Below, in pieces: positions 1 to 9,428 of a stretch of 64,000 nucleotides of DNA (its first letter is position 1; every line of letters begins with the position of its first letter). A program made the position numbers and the translations under genes. The stretch spans positions 27,047-91,046 of the forward strand of contig NZ_DBMV01000005.1 in assembly GCF_002298975.1 (NCBI RefSeq). The letters run 5' to 3'. A model generated the notes under the pieces. It ran no database searches. It was not told the origin of the DNA and saw only the letters and a program-made list of their open reading frames with translations. The stretch comes from Ralstonia sp. UBA689. Lineage in GTDB: Bacteria; Pseudomonadota; Gammaproteobacteria; Burkholderiales; Burkholderiaceae.

Positions 1-315
1 GCGGGTCTCGGCCAGCAGCAGGCCATGTCTGGCGCGGCGCTGGGGCTATTGGGCAACGTGGCCGGCAAGAACGTGGCGCGGCGCTTCGGGTTCGATGAGT
101 TCTCGATTGGCCCCTCCACCTCAGGCCTGACCGACCCGCAGGTGGTGAGCCTGGGCAAGGCGATCTCCGAGCGCATCACGGTGGGCTACGAGCAGAGCCT
201 TTCCACCGCCGATTCCATCGTCAAGCTGACGTGGCAGTTCTCGCGACGCTGGTCGGTGGTGGCGCGTGGCGGGACGATCAACGGCGCGTCGGTGCTATTT
301 AACAAACGCTTTTAA
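1..315 (+). CDS. tamB: TamB, translocation and assembly module (C-terminal end only)
   Basis: Open from the left edge in frame 1 and ending at a TAA, so only about the last 104 residues are present. The end (GTVSIGPSTS-like beta segments, then SRRWSVVARGG and a terminal NKRF) looks like the C-terminal DUF490 domain of TamB/YtfN. TamB is a large inner-membrane-anchored periplasmic beta-solenoid that works with TamA in outer-membrane protein or lipid transport. The C-terminal Phe and amphipathic strands fit the family. The start and most of the protein lie outside the window, so the call rests on the tail alone. Confidence 0.75.
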   Translation, partial: AGLGQQQAMSGAALGLLGNVAGKNVARRFGFDEFSIGPSTSGLTDPQVVSLGKAISERITVGYEQSLSTADSIVKLTWQFSRRWSVVARGGTINGASVLFNKRF

Positions 316-373
316 TTGAATGCATGCACGCTGCCAGAATGGCGGCATTTGCGCGTTCCAACGAGAGGGTTCC

Positions 374-952
374 ATGCCGCAACGTCAACTGGCACAAGTG
401 GGGGTCACCATGGGCATTCTGGCGTCATTGCTCGGGCTGTTCGGCTGCGATCAGCAAAAAGTTGACCAAGCTGTCGACCGCGCGGGCGATGCTGCCAAGC
501 GGGCCTGGCAATCGGCCAAGCCGGACAACCTGCTGTTCAAGGACATCGTGGCCGGGCAGTCGACCGAGGCCGACGTGAAGGCCACCGCAGGGCAGCCGGA
601 GATGATCTGGGAGAACGAGGATGGCACGCGGCAGCTTGAGTATCCGCGCGGGCCGGAAGGAACTTCCACCTGGATGGTGACGATCTCGCCCGATGGCCGC
701 GTCGGCAAGATCGAGCAGGCGCTCACCGCCGAAAACTTTGGGCGCGTGCGCGTCGGGCAAACCAAGGATGACGTCCGGCGCATGCTGGGCAAGCCGACCA
801 AGGTTGAGGCGTTTCGACTGAAGCAGGAAGAGGTTTGGGGATACAGGTGGATGGAGAGCCCGACTGAGCGGGCGTTCTTCAATGTCCACTTTGGACCGGA
901 TGGGCGGGTGACTACGACTTCTCGTAGTGATAATCGGTTGAATGGGGCTTAG
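374..952 (+). CDS. BamE/SmpA-like lipoprotein with two repeats
   Basis: 192 residues from ATG 374; an internal ATG at 410 is also possible and places the lipobox closer to the N-terminus. The signal segment GILASLLGLFGC ends in a cysteine, so it is a probable lipoprotein although Phe at -2 is unusual. The mature part holds two copies of a BamE-like unit (about residues 55-115 and 115-180), each with the pattern hydrophobic-x-GQ-x-x-x-DV-x-x-x-x-G-x-P. BamE-type domains help outer-membrane protein assembly. Here the role is inferred only from the fold pattern and from the tamB gene just upstream. Confidence 0.7.
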   Translation: MPQRQLAQVGVTMGILASLLGLFGCDQQKVDQAVDRAGDAAKRAWQSAKPDNLLFKDIVAGQSTEADVKATAGQPEMIWENEDGTRQLEYPRGPEGTSTWMVTISPDGRVGKIEQALTAENFGRVRVGQTKDDVRRMLGKPTKVEAFRLKQEEVWGYRWMESPTERAFFNVHFGPDGRVTTTSRSDNRLNGA

Positions 953-994
953 GCTGGGCTTCTGACCTGGGTTTGTTCTTGCGGTGCATCCCTT

Positions 995-1019
995 GTTTCG
1001 CCCCTGCCGGGGGCGAAAC
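995..1019. terminator. Hairpin between converging genes
   Basis: A perfect 10-bp inverted repeat, GTTTCGCCCC then GGGGCGAAAC with a 5-base loop, sits between the BamE-like gene and the end of metG. Neither side has a clear T-tract, so it is a weak intrinsic terminator or only a barrier. Confidence 0.4.
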
Positions 1020-1055
1020 CGGGATGAACCACCAAGGCCTATCCCAGAAAAAACA

Positions 1056-3125
1056 TCAGCGAACCCGCATCCCCGGCACCGCACCGGAATGCGGCTCAAG
1101 AATGTAGAGGCCCGGTTGAGCCTTCTCATCGGCAGCCGAAGCCGCCAGCACCATCCCCTCCGATATCCCAAACTTCATCTTGCGCGGTGCGAGGTTGGCA
1201 ACCATCACGGTCAGCTTGCCGACCAAGTCTTCCGGCGCATACGCCGACTGAATCCCCGAGAACACATTCCGCGTCTTGCCCTCGCCCACGTCCAGCGTGA
1301 GCTGCAGCAGCTTGTTCGAGCCCTCCACGCGCTGGCAGGCAACGATCTTGGCGACACGCAGGTCGATCTTGGCGAAGTCGTCGATGGTGATGGTCTCGGC
1401 CATCGGCTCGATCGGGGCGGCGCCGTTGGCGGCGGCAACTGGTGCGTCCGTAGCGGCCTGCAGCGATTGACGGTTGGCCTCCACCAGCGCATCGACCTGC
1501 TTCTTGTCCACGCGCGTCATCAGATGCGAGTACGGCTGGATCGGCTTGGCCGACGACAGTTGCGAGTCGATGGCACGCCAGTTTAGCGGCTCGACGTTGA
1601 GGAATGCTTCGATACGCTCGACCGTGGCCGGCAGAATCGGCTTCAGATACACGGCCAGCAGGCGGAACGCCTCCAGCGCTACCGAGCACGCGGCGTGCAG
1701 CTTGTCGCGGTTCGCCTCGTCCTTGGCCAGGTCCCACGGTTTTTCCGTGTCGACGAAGGCGTTGACGGCGTCGGCCAGTTCCATCACGGCGCGCAGGGCC
1801 TTGCTGTATTCGCGCTTCTCATACAGATCGGCAACTTGCGGGGCGGCTTCGCGCAGTTGCACCATCAGCGGATGACCCAGCGCCGCATCATTGACTCGGC
1901 CGTCGAAACGCTTGACCAGGAAGCCCGCCGAGCGGCTGGCAATGTTCACGAACTTGCCGACCAGATCGCTGTTCACGCGGGCGATGAAGTCGTCCAGGTT
2001 CAGGTCGAGGTCTTCCATCGTCGCGTTGAGCTTGGCGGCGAAGTAGTAGCGCAGCCACTCGGGGTTCAGGCCGGTGTCGATGTAGCTCTGCGCGGTGATG
2101 AAGGTGCCGCGCGACTTGCTCATCTTGGCGCCGTCCACGGTCAGGAAGCCGTGGGCAAACACGTTGGTTGGCGTGCGGTGGCCCGCGAACTTGAGCATGG
2201 CCGGCCAGAACAGCGTGTGGAAATACAGGATGTCCTTGCCGATGAAGTGGTACTGCTCGGTCGTCGAGTGCTCGGCGATCCACGATTCGAAGTCGAGGCC
2301 GAGGCGGGCAGCCAGGTTCTTGAAGCTGGCGTAGTAGCCGACCGGTGCATCCAGCCACACATAGAAGTACTTGCCCGGTGCGCCCGGGATCTCGAAGCCG
2401 AAGTACGGTGCGTCACGCGAGATGTCCCAGTCCGACAGTTTGGCCTCGCCTTCGTCGCCGAGCCATTCGCGCATCTTGTTGGTGGCTTCGGGCTGGGCCA
2501 GGTCGGCCACCCACTCGCGCAGGAAGGTCTCGCAGCGCGGGTCGGACAGCTTGAAGAAGTAATGCTCCGACGACTTGCGCACAGGCGTCGCGCCCGACAC
2601 CACGGAATACGGGTTCTTCAGATCGGTCGGCTGGTAGGTGGCGCCGCAGACTTCGCACGAATCGCCGTATTGGTCTTTCGCGCCGCACTTCGGGCACTCG
2701 CCCTTGATGAAGCGGTCCGGCAGGAACATTTCCTTGACTGGGTCATAGAACTGCTCGACTTCGCGCACGTCGATCAGGCCGGCTTCCTTGAGCTTGAGGT
2801 AGATGCTCTGGCACAGCTCCTTGTTTTCGTCGGAGTCGGTGCTGTAGTAGTTGTCGAACGAGACGAGGAAGTTGTCGAAATCGCGCTTGTGCTCTGTCCA
2901 AACGCGTTCGATGAGCTGGCGCGGGGTCAGGCCTTCCTTCTCGGCGCGCAGCATGACGGGCGTGCCGTGCGTGTCGTCGGCGCCCACGTAGTAGGTCTCA
3001 TGCCCGCGCATGCGCTGAAAGCGCACCCAGATATCGGTCTGGATGTACTCGACCAGGTGGCCGATGTGGATCGGCCCATTGGCATAGGGCAGGGCGGAAG
3101 TGACGAGGATGCGACGTTCGGACAT
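1056..3125 (-). CDS. metG: Methionine--tRNA ligase
   Basis: 689 residues. Charges tRNA-Met with methionine in the cytoplasm. Visible are the HIGH signature as HIGH at residues 20-23, the KMSKS loop near 334-338, and a CPKC...CEVC zinc knuckle near residues 145-165. The last ~110 residues are an OB-fold tRNA-binding domain ([12 protein letters not shown]...), as in the long dimeric MetRS class. An upstream in-frame ATG at 3185 would add 20 residues, but the [17 protein letters not shown] start matches the family. The gene stands alone and converges on the BamE-like gene. Confidence 0.98.
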   Translation of the reverse strand: MSERRILVTSALPYANGPIHIGHLVEYIQTDIWVRFQRMRGHETYYVGADDTHGTPVMLRAEKEGLTPRQLIERVWTEHKRDFDNFLVSFDNYYSTDSDENKELCQSIYLKLKEAGLIDVREVEQFYDPVKEMFLPDRFIKGECPKCGAKDQYGDSCEVCGATYQPTDLKNPYSVVSGATPVRKSSEHYFFKLSDPRCETFLREWVADLAQPEATNKMREWLGDEGEAKLSDWDISRDAPYFGFEIPGAPGKYFYVWLDAPVGYYASFKNLAARLGLDFESWIAEHSTTEQYHFIGKDILYFHTLFWPAMLKFAGHRTPTNVFAHGFLTVDGAKMSKSRGTFITAQSYIDTGLNPEWLRYYFAAKLNATMEDLDLNLDDFIARVNSDLVGKFVNIASRSAGFLVKRFDGRVNDAALGHPLMVQLREAAPQVADLYEKREYSKALRAVMELADAVNAFVDTEKPWDLAKDEANRDKLHAACSVALEAFRLLAVYLKPILPATVERIEAFLNVEPLNWRAIDSQLSSAKPIQPYSHLMTRVDKKQVDALVEANRQSLQAATDAPVAAANGAAPIEPMAETITIDDFAKIDLRVAKIVACQRVEGSNKLLQLTLDVGEGKTRNVFSGIQSAYAPEDLVGKLTVMVANLAPRKMKFGISEGMVLAASAADEKAQPGLYILEPHSGAVPGMRVR

Positions 3126-3428
3126 GGGCAGGCCAGAAAAGTGCGGGCGGGCCGCGGGCAGGGCGCGGCGCGCGGAGAAACGCATATTTTAGCGCGCCCG
3201 GCGGTGGCGGGCCGGCCAAGGAGGGATCTGGGGAATCGCGGGTGTAATCGCGGGCTTGGCCCATGCGCCACGATGCCGCGCATGGTGTGGCCCCAAAAAA
3301 AGCGCCGGTCAGAGCCGGCGCAGCTTTCCACAACGGAAAAGGAGGAGAAATCAGGTACCGCCCGGGAGGTCAGCCACACATCGCGAGCCAGCAACGTACG
3401 GCAAGCGGTACCCGTTTTCTATGACTGG
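3126..3428. other. Gene-free stretch upstream of metG
   Basis: About 300 bases between the start of metG and the end of the OmpA-type gene, both on the minus strand. It holds the terminator at 3294-3321 and presumably the metG promoter. I see no open reading frame or RNA gene that I would defend here. Confidence 0.6.
3294..3321 (-). terminator. Rho-independent terminator of the OmpA-type gene
   Basis: Read on the minus strand: stem GCGCCGG, loop CTCTGA, stem CCGGCGC, then seven T residues. It lies about 110 bases past the stop codon of the lipoprotein gene, so the transcript has a long 3' tail. Confidence 0.75.
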
Positions 3429-4058
3429 TCACCCTTGAATTGGTTTCAAATAAATTTCGACGCGGCGATTTTGTGCGCGGCCTGCCTCGGTGGCATTGTC
3501 GGCAACCGGCTGCGTCTGCCCACGGCCCTCGGCGGAGAGGCGGTTGCGGGCGACGCCACGGTCGGTCAGGTAGCTCGCCACGCTCTGGGCGCGCTTCTGC
3601 GACAGGGTCATGTTGTAGTTCGGATTGCCGGTGCTGTCGGTGTGGCCGACCACGTTGGCGGCGAGTTCCGGATGTTGCGTGAGCGTCTGTGCCACGCTAT
3701 CCAGCGGGCCGCGGAACGACGGCTTGATCACCGCGCTGTCGGTATCGAACGAAACCTGGCTCGGGATATTCAGCTTGAGCGAGCCGTCGGGCTGCTCCGA
3801 AATTTGCGTGCCCGTGCCAGCGGTGTCGCCGGCCAGCTTGGACTTGATGGCGCCCCAGTTGTAGCCGACGGCCGCGCCGGTTGCCGCGCCCAGTGCGCCG
3901 CCGATGGCTGCGCCCTTGCCATTGCCGACCAGCGCACCGATGCCGGCGCCCACGGCCGCGCCAACGCCCGTGCCCACGGCAGTCTGGTTCTGCTGCTCGG
4001 TGGCGCAGCCGGCCGCCAGCAGGGCGACGAGCGATACGGAAATAAGCTTGGCTTTCAT
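3429..4058 (-). CDS. OmpA family lipoprotein with glycine-zipper domain
   Basis: 209 residues. Signal peptide ending at the lipobox LLAAGC (Cys18). A glycine-zipper stretch follows at about residues 28-70 (GTGVGAAVGAGIGALVG and on), then an OmpA-type peptidoglycan-binding domain at about 95-205 with the hallmark VVGHTDSTG and NRRVEIYLKP. Such proteins tie the outer membrane to the cell wall (YiaD/Pal-like). Start chosen at 4058 because GGAG lies six bases upstream; an ATG at 4205 has no such site. It is divergent from mrp. Confidence 0.93.
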   Translation of the reverse strand: MKAKLISVSLVALLAAGCATEQQNQTAVGTGVGAAVGAGIGALVGNGKGAAIGGALGAATGAAVGYNWGAIKSKLAGDTAGTGTQISEQPDGSLKLNIPSQVSFDTDSAVIKPSFRGPLDSVAQTLTQHPELAANVVGHTDSTGNPNYNMTLSQKRAQSVASYLTDRGVARNRLSAEGRGQTQPVADNATEAGRAQNRRVEIYLKPIQG

Positions 4059-4273
4059 GATTTCTCCTACGAAATAACGGGGTCGGTTCTTGTTTGGCTT
4101 ACCGATGACCGGCGCGGCCGAGGGATATTTGGGGGGAATCGGGCGAATGTCGCGCCGGCAAAATACAATAGCAAAACAGTACATAGAGTGGCGAATGGAT
4201 TGCAAAGTTCACGCAGCGCCACTGTTGGACCGTCCCCCATTCGCATTAGATGCATAGATTTCTGGAGCCCAAG

Positions 4274-5362
4274 TTGAGCGTAACCATCGAACAGATCACC
4301 GAAGCCCTGCGCGGCGTGGTGGACCCCAATACCGAGCGCGACCTTGTGTCGTCCAAGTCGGTGCGCAACGTCCGGGTCGATGGCGGCGAGGTGTCGCTCG
4401 ACGTGGAACTCGGCTACCCGGCCAAGAGCCAGTTCGAGACGATCCGCAAGCTGGTGATCGGCGCTTTGCGCCAGGTGCAAGGTGTCGAAAATGTGAGCGT
4501 GCAGGTGTCGATGAAGATCGTTGCGCACGCCGTGCAGCGCGGCGTGCACCTGCTCCCCAATGTGAAGAACATTATTGCCGTGGCTTCGGGCAAGGGCGGT
4601 GTGGGCAAGTCGACCACCGCCGTGAACCTGGCGCTGGCGCTGTCCGCCGAGGGCGCCAAGGTTGGCATTCTTGATGCCGACATCTACGGCCCGAGCCAGC
4701 CGATGATGCTGGGCATCCAGGGCCAGCCGGAGTCGGCCGACGGCAAGACGATGGAGCCGATGGAAGGCCACGGCATCCAGGCCAACTCGATCGGCTTCCT
4801 GATCGAGGCGGACAACCCGATGGTCTGGCGCGGCCCGATGGTCACGTCGGCGCTGGAGCAACTGCTCAAGCAGACCAACTGGCGCGATCTGGATTACCTC
4901 ATCGTCGACATGCCGCCGGGCACGGGCGATATCCAGCTCACGCTGTCGCAGAAGGTTCCGGTGACGGGCGCGGTGATCGTCACCACGCCGCAGGACATCG
5001 CGCTGCTGGACGCCAAGAAGGGCCTAAAGATGTTCGAAAAGGTGGGCATTCCCATCATCGGCGTGGTCGAGAACATGGCGGTGTACTGCTGCCCCAACTG
5101 CGGCCACACCGAGCACATCTTCGGCGCGGGCGGTGGCGAGAAGATGTGCGCGCAGTACGGCGTGCCGTTCCTGGGCAGCCTGCCGCTGAACCTCTCCATC
5201 CGCGAGCAGGCCGATTCGGGCCGCCCGACCGTGGTGGCGGATCCGGATGGCGCGATTGCGGGCGTCTACAAGTCGATCGCTCGCCGCGTCGCCATTGCCG
5301 TGGCCGAGAAGGCGAAGGACATGACGAGCAAGTTCCCGTCGATCGTCGTGCAGAACACGTAA
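4274..5362 (+). CDS. apbC: Mrp/ApbC iron-sulfur cluster carrier ATPase
   Basis: About 362 residues. P-loop ATPase of the Mrp/Nbp35 family that carries [4Fe-4S] clusters to apoenzymes. It has an N-terminal MIP18-like domain (about residues 5-80), the deviant Walker A GKGGVGKST near residue 113, and the CxxC cluster site YCCPNCGH near residue 275. I prefer the TTG at 4274, which has GGAG six bases upstream and gives the family-typical start SVTIEQITEAL. ATG 4250 is in frame but has no ribosome site. Only 15 bases separate it from the DUF3305 gene, so it probably feeds clusters to the formate dehydrogenase operon; that link is inference. Confidence 0.93.
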   Translation: MSVTIEQITEALRGVVDPNTERDLVSSKSVRNVRVDGGEVSLDVELGYPAKSQFETIRKLVIGALRQVQGVENVSVQVSMKIVAHAVQRGVHLLPNVKNIIAVASGKGGVGKSTTAVNLALALSAEGAKVGILDADIYGPSQPMMLGIQGQPESADGKTMEPMEGHGIQANSIGFLIEADNPMVWRGPMVTSALEQLLKQTNWRDLDYLIVDMPPGTGDIQLTLSQKVPVTGAVIVTTPQDIALLDAKKGLKMFEKVGIPIIGVVENMAVYCCPNCGHTEHIFGAGGGEKMCAQYGVPFLGSLPLNLSIREQADSGRPTVVADPDGAIAGVYKSIARRVAIAVAEKAKDMTSKFPSIVVQNT

Positions 5363-5377
5363 GTCGAGCGCAGCACC

Positions 5378-5908
5378 ATGGACATCGTCGAACCGTTGCA
5401 GGACGAGCGCCCCACCGAAAGACCTTCGGTGCGCGTGGCGGTGGTGCTGTGCCGTCGCCCGACAGCCAACCGCTGGCAGCCATTCCAGTGGCGGCTGGAG
5501 GCGGTGGTGCCGGACCTGGGCGAATACGGCACTGAGCCACGCTGCCTCGATCGCTCCGACGATGCGGAGCGCTGGCTCACCCCGGGCTTTACCGTCACGC
5601 TGTTCCATGACGAGGCCGAGGGCTACTACCTGAACGTGACCTCCGCCGCGCCGTGCTGGTTCGTGTTGTGGCGACTGGGCGAGGCCGGTACCGCCGATGA
5701 GGACCGGGCGATCCCGCATACCGTGTCGCTCAGCTATAACGAGGCCGGCCGCTGGCTTGATGGCGGTGAGACCGTCGAGAACGTGCCGCTGGACGCCGCC
5801 GCGCTGGAGTGGCTGCGGGCGTACGTGGCCGAGAACTATCGACCTGAGCCAAAGAAGCGGCGCCGGCCCGAGTCGTTCCTGTCGCCGGAAGACCGCGCGA
5901 AGTACTGA
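5378..5908 (+). CDS. DUF3305 domain protein of the formate dehydrogenase operon
   Basis: 176 residues, no signal peptide or membrane segment. It matches the pattern of DUF3305 proteins that occur with FDH3-type formate dehydrogenases: VAVVLCRR...NRWQPFQWRLEAVV near the start, WFVLWRL mid-protein, and a basic tail ending RPESFLSPEDRAKY. The function is unknown. It sits between mrp and the DUF3306 gene with short gaps, so it is probably a cytoplasmic accessory factor. Confidence 0.85.
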   Translation: MDIVEPLQDERPTERPSVRVAVVLCRRPTANRWQPFQWRLEAVVPDLGEYGTEPRCLDRSDDAERWLTPGFTVTLFHDEAEGYYLNVTSAAPCWFVLWRLGEAGTADEDRAIPHTVSLSYNEAGRWLDGGETVENVPLDAAALEWLRAYVAENYRPEPKKRRRPESFLSPEDRAKY

Positions 5909-5920
5909 ATCGAGGCTGCC

Positions 5921-6481
5921 GTGAGCGATGAATCCTTCCTGTCGCGCTGGTCGCGCCGCAAGGCGGCCGAGCGGCGCGGCGAGCCCGAATTGGAGGCGGC
6001 ACTGCCTGCTGAGGTGGCGCCTGCGCCCATCATCGCCGCACCCGAGCCAGAGGCTGTGGAGCCGGCGCCCGACGCGCCGCCGCTCACGTTGGACGATGCC
6101 GCCAAGCTGACCCCCGCCGACGACTTCACCCCCTTCATCGCGCGTGGCGTGGACGAGGTGGTCAAGCGGGCCGCGCTCAAGAAGCTCTTTGCCGATCCGC
6201 ACTTCAACGTGATGGATGGGCTCGACACGTATATCGACGATTATTCACAGCCCGATCCGATTCCGCCTGCGATGCTGCGCGAGTTGCGTCAGGCGGCCGA
6301 ATTACGGTTGTTTGAGCCGTTGGACGAGGAAACGGCGGAGCGGACGGGAGTCGAACCGGCATCCGATGAGCCACCGATGTTGACGGGCGAAACACCTGCC
6401 GAATCGGCCGAGCAGCCATCACCCGACGCACCTGCCGAGGCAACCTCGCATGGCGACCCTAAGCCGCCGTCCGTAGAATAA
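5921..6481 (+). CDS. DUF3306 domain protein of the formate dehydrogenase operon
   Basis: 186 residues starting at GTG 5921, twelve bases after the previous stop. It begins SDESFLSRWSRRKAA, a hallmark of DUF3306. A Pro/Ala-rich linker leads to the conserved core LTPADDFTPFIARGVDEVVKRAALKKLFADPHFNVMDGLDTYIDDYS (about residues 65-112), and the tail is acidic and low in complexity. It is known only as a companion of formate dehydrogenase genes; the role is not established. Confidence 0.85.
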   Translation: MSDESFLSRWSRRKAAERRGEPELEAALPAEVAPAPIIAAPEPEAVEPAPDAPPLTLDDAAKLTPADDFTPFIARGVDEVVKRAALKKLFADPHFNVMDGLDTYIDDYSQPDPIPPAMLRELRQAAELRLFEPLDEETAERTGVEPASDEPPMLTGETPAESAEQPSPDAPAEATSHGDPKPPSVE

Positions 6482-6515
6482 AAAAAGAGGACCGCGCGGC
6501 AGCGACCGGGCGGCC

Positions 6516-8732
6516 ATGTCCCCACAGCCCGCGCGACAGATGCGGGCGCATACGCACAATTCCATGCCCACGCTGGTCTGCAGTTGCAATCACACCATGC
6601 CGCTCGACGCTGATGCCGTCGATACGATAGGCGACGCCTTGCGCGCGTCCGGTGCGCCCATCGATGCGCCCAGTCAGGTGCACCACCTGCTGTGCCGGCG
6701 CGAGATCGGCGCCTTCACGCAGGCGCTGGATGGCACCGAGGACGTGATCGTCGCTTGCACGCAGGAGAAGGCGTTGTTTGCTGAAGTGGTCGCGCAGCGC
6801 GATGGCGTGACGGCGCCGATCCATTTCGTCAACATCCGCGAGACCGGGGGGTGGTCGGCCGGCACGCGGCGCCATGCCCGCGGCTTTCACGCCAAGACGG
6901 CTGCGCTGCTGGCTGTGGCCGGGCTGCCCGCACCTGACCCGGTGCCGGTGGTTGCGTACCGTTGCGCCGGCAACCTGCTGATCGTCGGCCCGGCTGAGCG
7001 CGTGATGCCGTGGGCTGAGCGCCTGGCCGATCAACTGAGCGTGACGGTGCTCGCCACCGGCCGCGACCGCGCTGCCGACCCGCTCTCGCCGCCGATGGAG
7101 CGCCGCTGGCCCGTCCACGCCGGCGAACTGACGCAGGTCAGCGGGTGGCTTGGCGCGTTCGAGGTGCAGTGGCGCAACCGCAATCCGATCGACCTGGACC
7201 GCTGCACACATTGCAATGCCTGCATTGACGTGTGCCCGGAAAAGGCGATTGACAGCCTCTACCAAATCGACCTCGATCTCTGCCGTGACCATCGCGACTG
7301 CGTGAAGGCCTGTGGCGAGGCCATGGCGATCGACTTCGGCCGCCTAGACGCGCCGCAAGCGCTCTCGGGCCAGTTCGACCTGATCTTTGACCTGAACGAT
7401 GCGCCGGCCTTTGTGCAGCACCAGCCGCCGCAAGGCTACTTCCACGCCGGCACCGATGCCGGACGGCAGTTGACGGCGTCGCTGGCGCTGTTGCAATTGG
7501 TGGGCGAATTCGAGAAGCCCAAGTTCTTCCAGTACAAGGAATCGATCTGCGCACACGGACGCAATGGCCAAGTGGGCTGCGATGCGTGCGTGACGGTGTG
7601 CTCGGCATCGGCGATCTCGTCGCAATGGAAGGACGGGCGCGGCAGCGTGCACGTCACGCCCAATCTCTGCGTGGGCTGCGGCGCATGTACGACGGCGTGC
7701 CCGACGGGTGCCATCACCTATGCCTATCCGAGCGCGCCATATCAGGGGCGCAAGCTCAAGACGCTGTTGAACACGTACGCGTCGGCCGGCGGGCGCGATG
7801 CCGTTGTTTTGCTGCACAACGGTGAGCGCGGCCGAAAGCGGATCGAGCAGCTCGGTCGTGCCGCGCGCACGGGCAAGGCGCAGGGCGTGCCCGTGAATGT
7901 GCTGCCCGTGGAAGTGTTTCATGCGGCATCGACCGGGCTGGATCTGTGGTTGACCGCCTTGGCCCTTGGCGCCGCACGCATCGCCATCCTGCTCACCGAG
8001 GACGATGCGCCGCAATACCGCGAGATGCTCGCCGAGCAGGTTGCCGTGGCACAGGCCGTGCTGCAGGGGCTGGGCGATCCGCTGGATGCGCCGGGCGTTG
8101 TGCTGATCGATGAGGCCGATGTGACTGCGCTCGACCTGCGCCTGAATGCCGCGGAGGTGTCCGGCCCGCTGCGTGGTTTCCGCCGTGAAATGCCGGCCGC
8201 CACTTTCGCCGTGGCCGCCGCAAAGCGCGAGACGCTCGATTTCGCGCTGGATCATCTTGCGCGCCACGCCAAGGCTACCGAGGCCATCATTCCGCTGCCC
8301 GCCGGTGCGCCATTTGGGGCCATTGCAGTGGACCGTGAGCGCTGCACGCTGTGCATGGCCTGCGTTGGCGCGTGTCCTTCGCAAGCGCTGCGCGATACGG
8401 CCGAGCGGCCTGTGTTGGCCATGATCGAGCGCAACTGCGTCCAATGCGGCCTGTGCGAGACCACTTGCCCCGAAGACGCCATCGCCCTGGTGCCGCGCCT
8501 GAACCTGGGCACCGCCGCGCGCCAGCCGGTCACGCTCAACGAGGCGCAGCCGTTCCACTGCATCCGCTGCGGCAAGCCGTTCGGCACCGCGCAGATGATC
8601 ACCACGATGCTCGCCAAGCTGGGCGCGCACCCAGCCTTCTCCGGCGCGGCGGCGGAACGCCTCAAGATGTGCCCCGACTGTCGCGTGATCGACATGATGG
8701 AGCGCGGCGAACAACCCGGCGCTGCTCACTGA
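6516..8732 (+). CDS. Poly-[4Fe-4S] ferredoxin-like protein of the formate dehydrogenase operon
   Basis: 738 residues (an alternative start at ATG 6564 removes 16). Cysteine motifs in order: CxC at the N-terminus, CTHCNACIDVCP near residue 230, CRDHRDCVKAC near 255, CAHGRNGQVGCDACVTVC near 345, CVGCGACTTACP near 385, CTLCMACVGACP near 610 and CVQCGLCETTCP near 642. A CxxC...CxxC zinc-ribbon-like end follows. This is enough for about five or six clusters. No signal peptide or membrane helix, so cytoplasmic. It could pass electrons, or clusters, for formate dehydrogenase assembly. Family known from such operons; function inferred. Confidence 0.85.
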   Translation: MSPQPARQMRAHTHNSMPTLVCSCNHTMPLDADAVDTIGDALRASGAPIDAPSQVHHLLCRREIGAFTQALDGTEDVIVACTQEKALFAEVVAQRDGVTAPIHFVNIRETGGWSAGTRRHARGFHAKTAALLAVAGLPAPDPVPVVAYRCAGNLLIVGPAERVMPWAERLADQLSVTVLATGRDRAADPLSPPMERRWPVHAGELTQVSGWLGAFEVQWRNRNPIDLDRCTHCNACIDVCPEKAIDSLYQIDLDLCRDHRDCVKACGEAMAIDFGRLDAPQALSGQFDLIFDLNDAPAFVQHQPPQGYFHAGTDAGRQLTASLALLQLVGEFEKPKFFQYKESICAHGRNGQVGCDACVTVCSASAISSQWKDGRGSVHVTPNLCVGCGACTTACPTGAITYAYPSAPYQGRKLKTLLNTYASAGGRDAVVLLHNGERGRKRIEQLGRAARTGKAQGVPVNVLPVEVFHAASTGLDLWLTALALGAARIAILLTEDDAPQYREMLAEQVAVAQAVLQGLGDPLDAPGVVLIDEADVTALDLRLNAAEVSGPLRGFRREMPAATFAVAAAKRETLDFALDHLARHAKATEAIIPLPAGAPFGAIAVDRERCTLCMACVGACPSQALRDTAERPVLAMIERNCVQCGLCETTCPEDAIALVPRLNLGTAARQPVTLNEAQPFHCIRCGKPFGTAQMITTMLAKLGAHPAFSGAAAERLKMCPDCRVIDMMERGEQPGAAH

Positions 8733-8756
8733 TCCGCCGCTAACCGAACGAACCCC

Positions 8757-9428
8757 ATGACCGACGCCCAGCCCCTGCAATTCCAGCTCGCCGCAACGCC
8801 TGCCGACAGCGCCGAGGATCTCGCCCGCGCCGATCTGTACGGCCTGCTGGCCACGCTGTTCTTCCGTGCGCCCGAGCCCGATTTGCTGCAGCGCATTGCC
8901 GCAGCGCCGCCGGCTCCGGCAGACGAGGAGGGGGCTCGTCCGGACGACGTCGAAGCCGCCGCCAGCAGCGCGCTCACGCAGGCCTGGCGCCGCCTGGTGG
9001 CGCGCGCCGGGCAGACGACCGCCTCCCAGGCCGACGACGAATACACCGAGCTTTTCATTGGCGTCGGCAAGCCCGAGGTGTTCCTGTATGGCTCGTACTA
9101 CCAGGCGGGTTTCCTCAACGAGAAGCCGCTGGTGGTGCTGCGCGATGACTTGCACCGCTACGGCCTGGAGCGCGCCGAGGGCGTCACCGAAACCGAAGAC
9201 CACCTCGCCACGCTGTGCGAGGTCATGCGCTACCTGATTGCCGGGGACGACGCAGCCATTGGACACGTGGAAGAGCAACGCGCCTTCTTCCAGCGTCATC
9301 TGGCATCGTGGGTCGACACCGCTTGCGATGCTGTATTGCAGCATCCGCGCGCCGCGTTTTATGCCGATGTGGCCGGTTTGGCAAAAGCGTTTTTTGAAGT
9401 GGAGCGGCTCGCGCTCGAATTGGCCTGA
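8757..9428 (+). CDS. TorD/DmsD family Tat proofreading chaperone
   Basis: 223 residues, all-helical, with the TorD-family core DEYTELFIG near residue 95, GSYYQAGFLNEKPLV, and ETEDHLATLCEVM. These chaperones bind Tat signal peptides of molybdoenzymes and hold the apoenzyme until cofactor is inserted. The client is presumably the catalytic subunit encoded just downstream. It follows the poly-ferredoxin gene after 24 bases. Confidence 0.92.
   Translation: MTDAQPLQFQLAATPADSAEDLARADLYGLLATLFFRAPEPDLLQRIAAAPPAPADEEGARPDDVEAAASSALTQAWRRLVARAGQTTASQADDEYTELFIGVGKPEVFLYGSYYQAGFLNEKPLVVLRDDLHRYGLERAEGVTETEDHLATLCEVMRYLIAGDDAAIGHVEEQRAFFQRHLASWVDTACDAVLQHPRAAFYADVAGLAKAFFEVERLALELA

Noticed and set aside
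3126..3293. A riboswitch in front of metG.
   Set aside because: I saw no conserved SAM- or T-box-like core; the leader appears plain.
1695..4277. An 860-codon plus-strand open frame opposite metG.
   Set aside because: It is antisense to a fully recognisable methionyl-tRNA synthetase. Its product is repetitive Val/Ala/Arg/Gly typical of GC-rich shadow frames, and it has no family motif.
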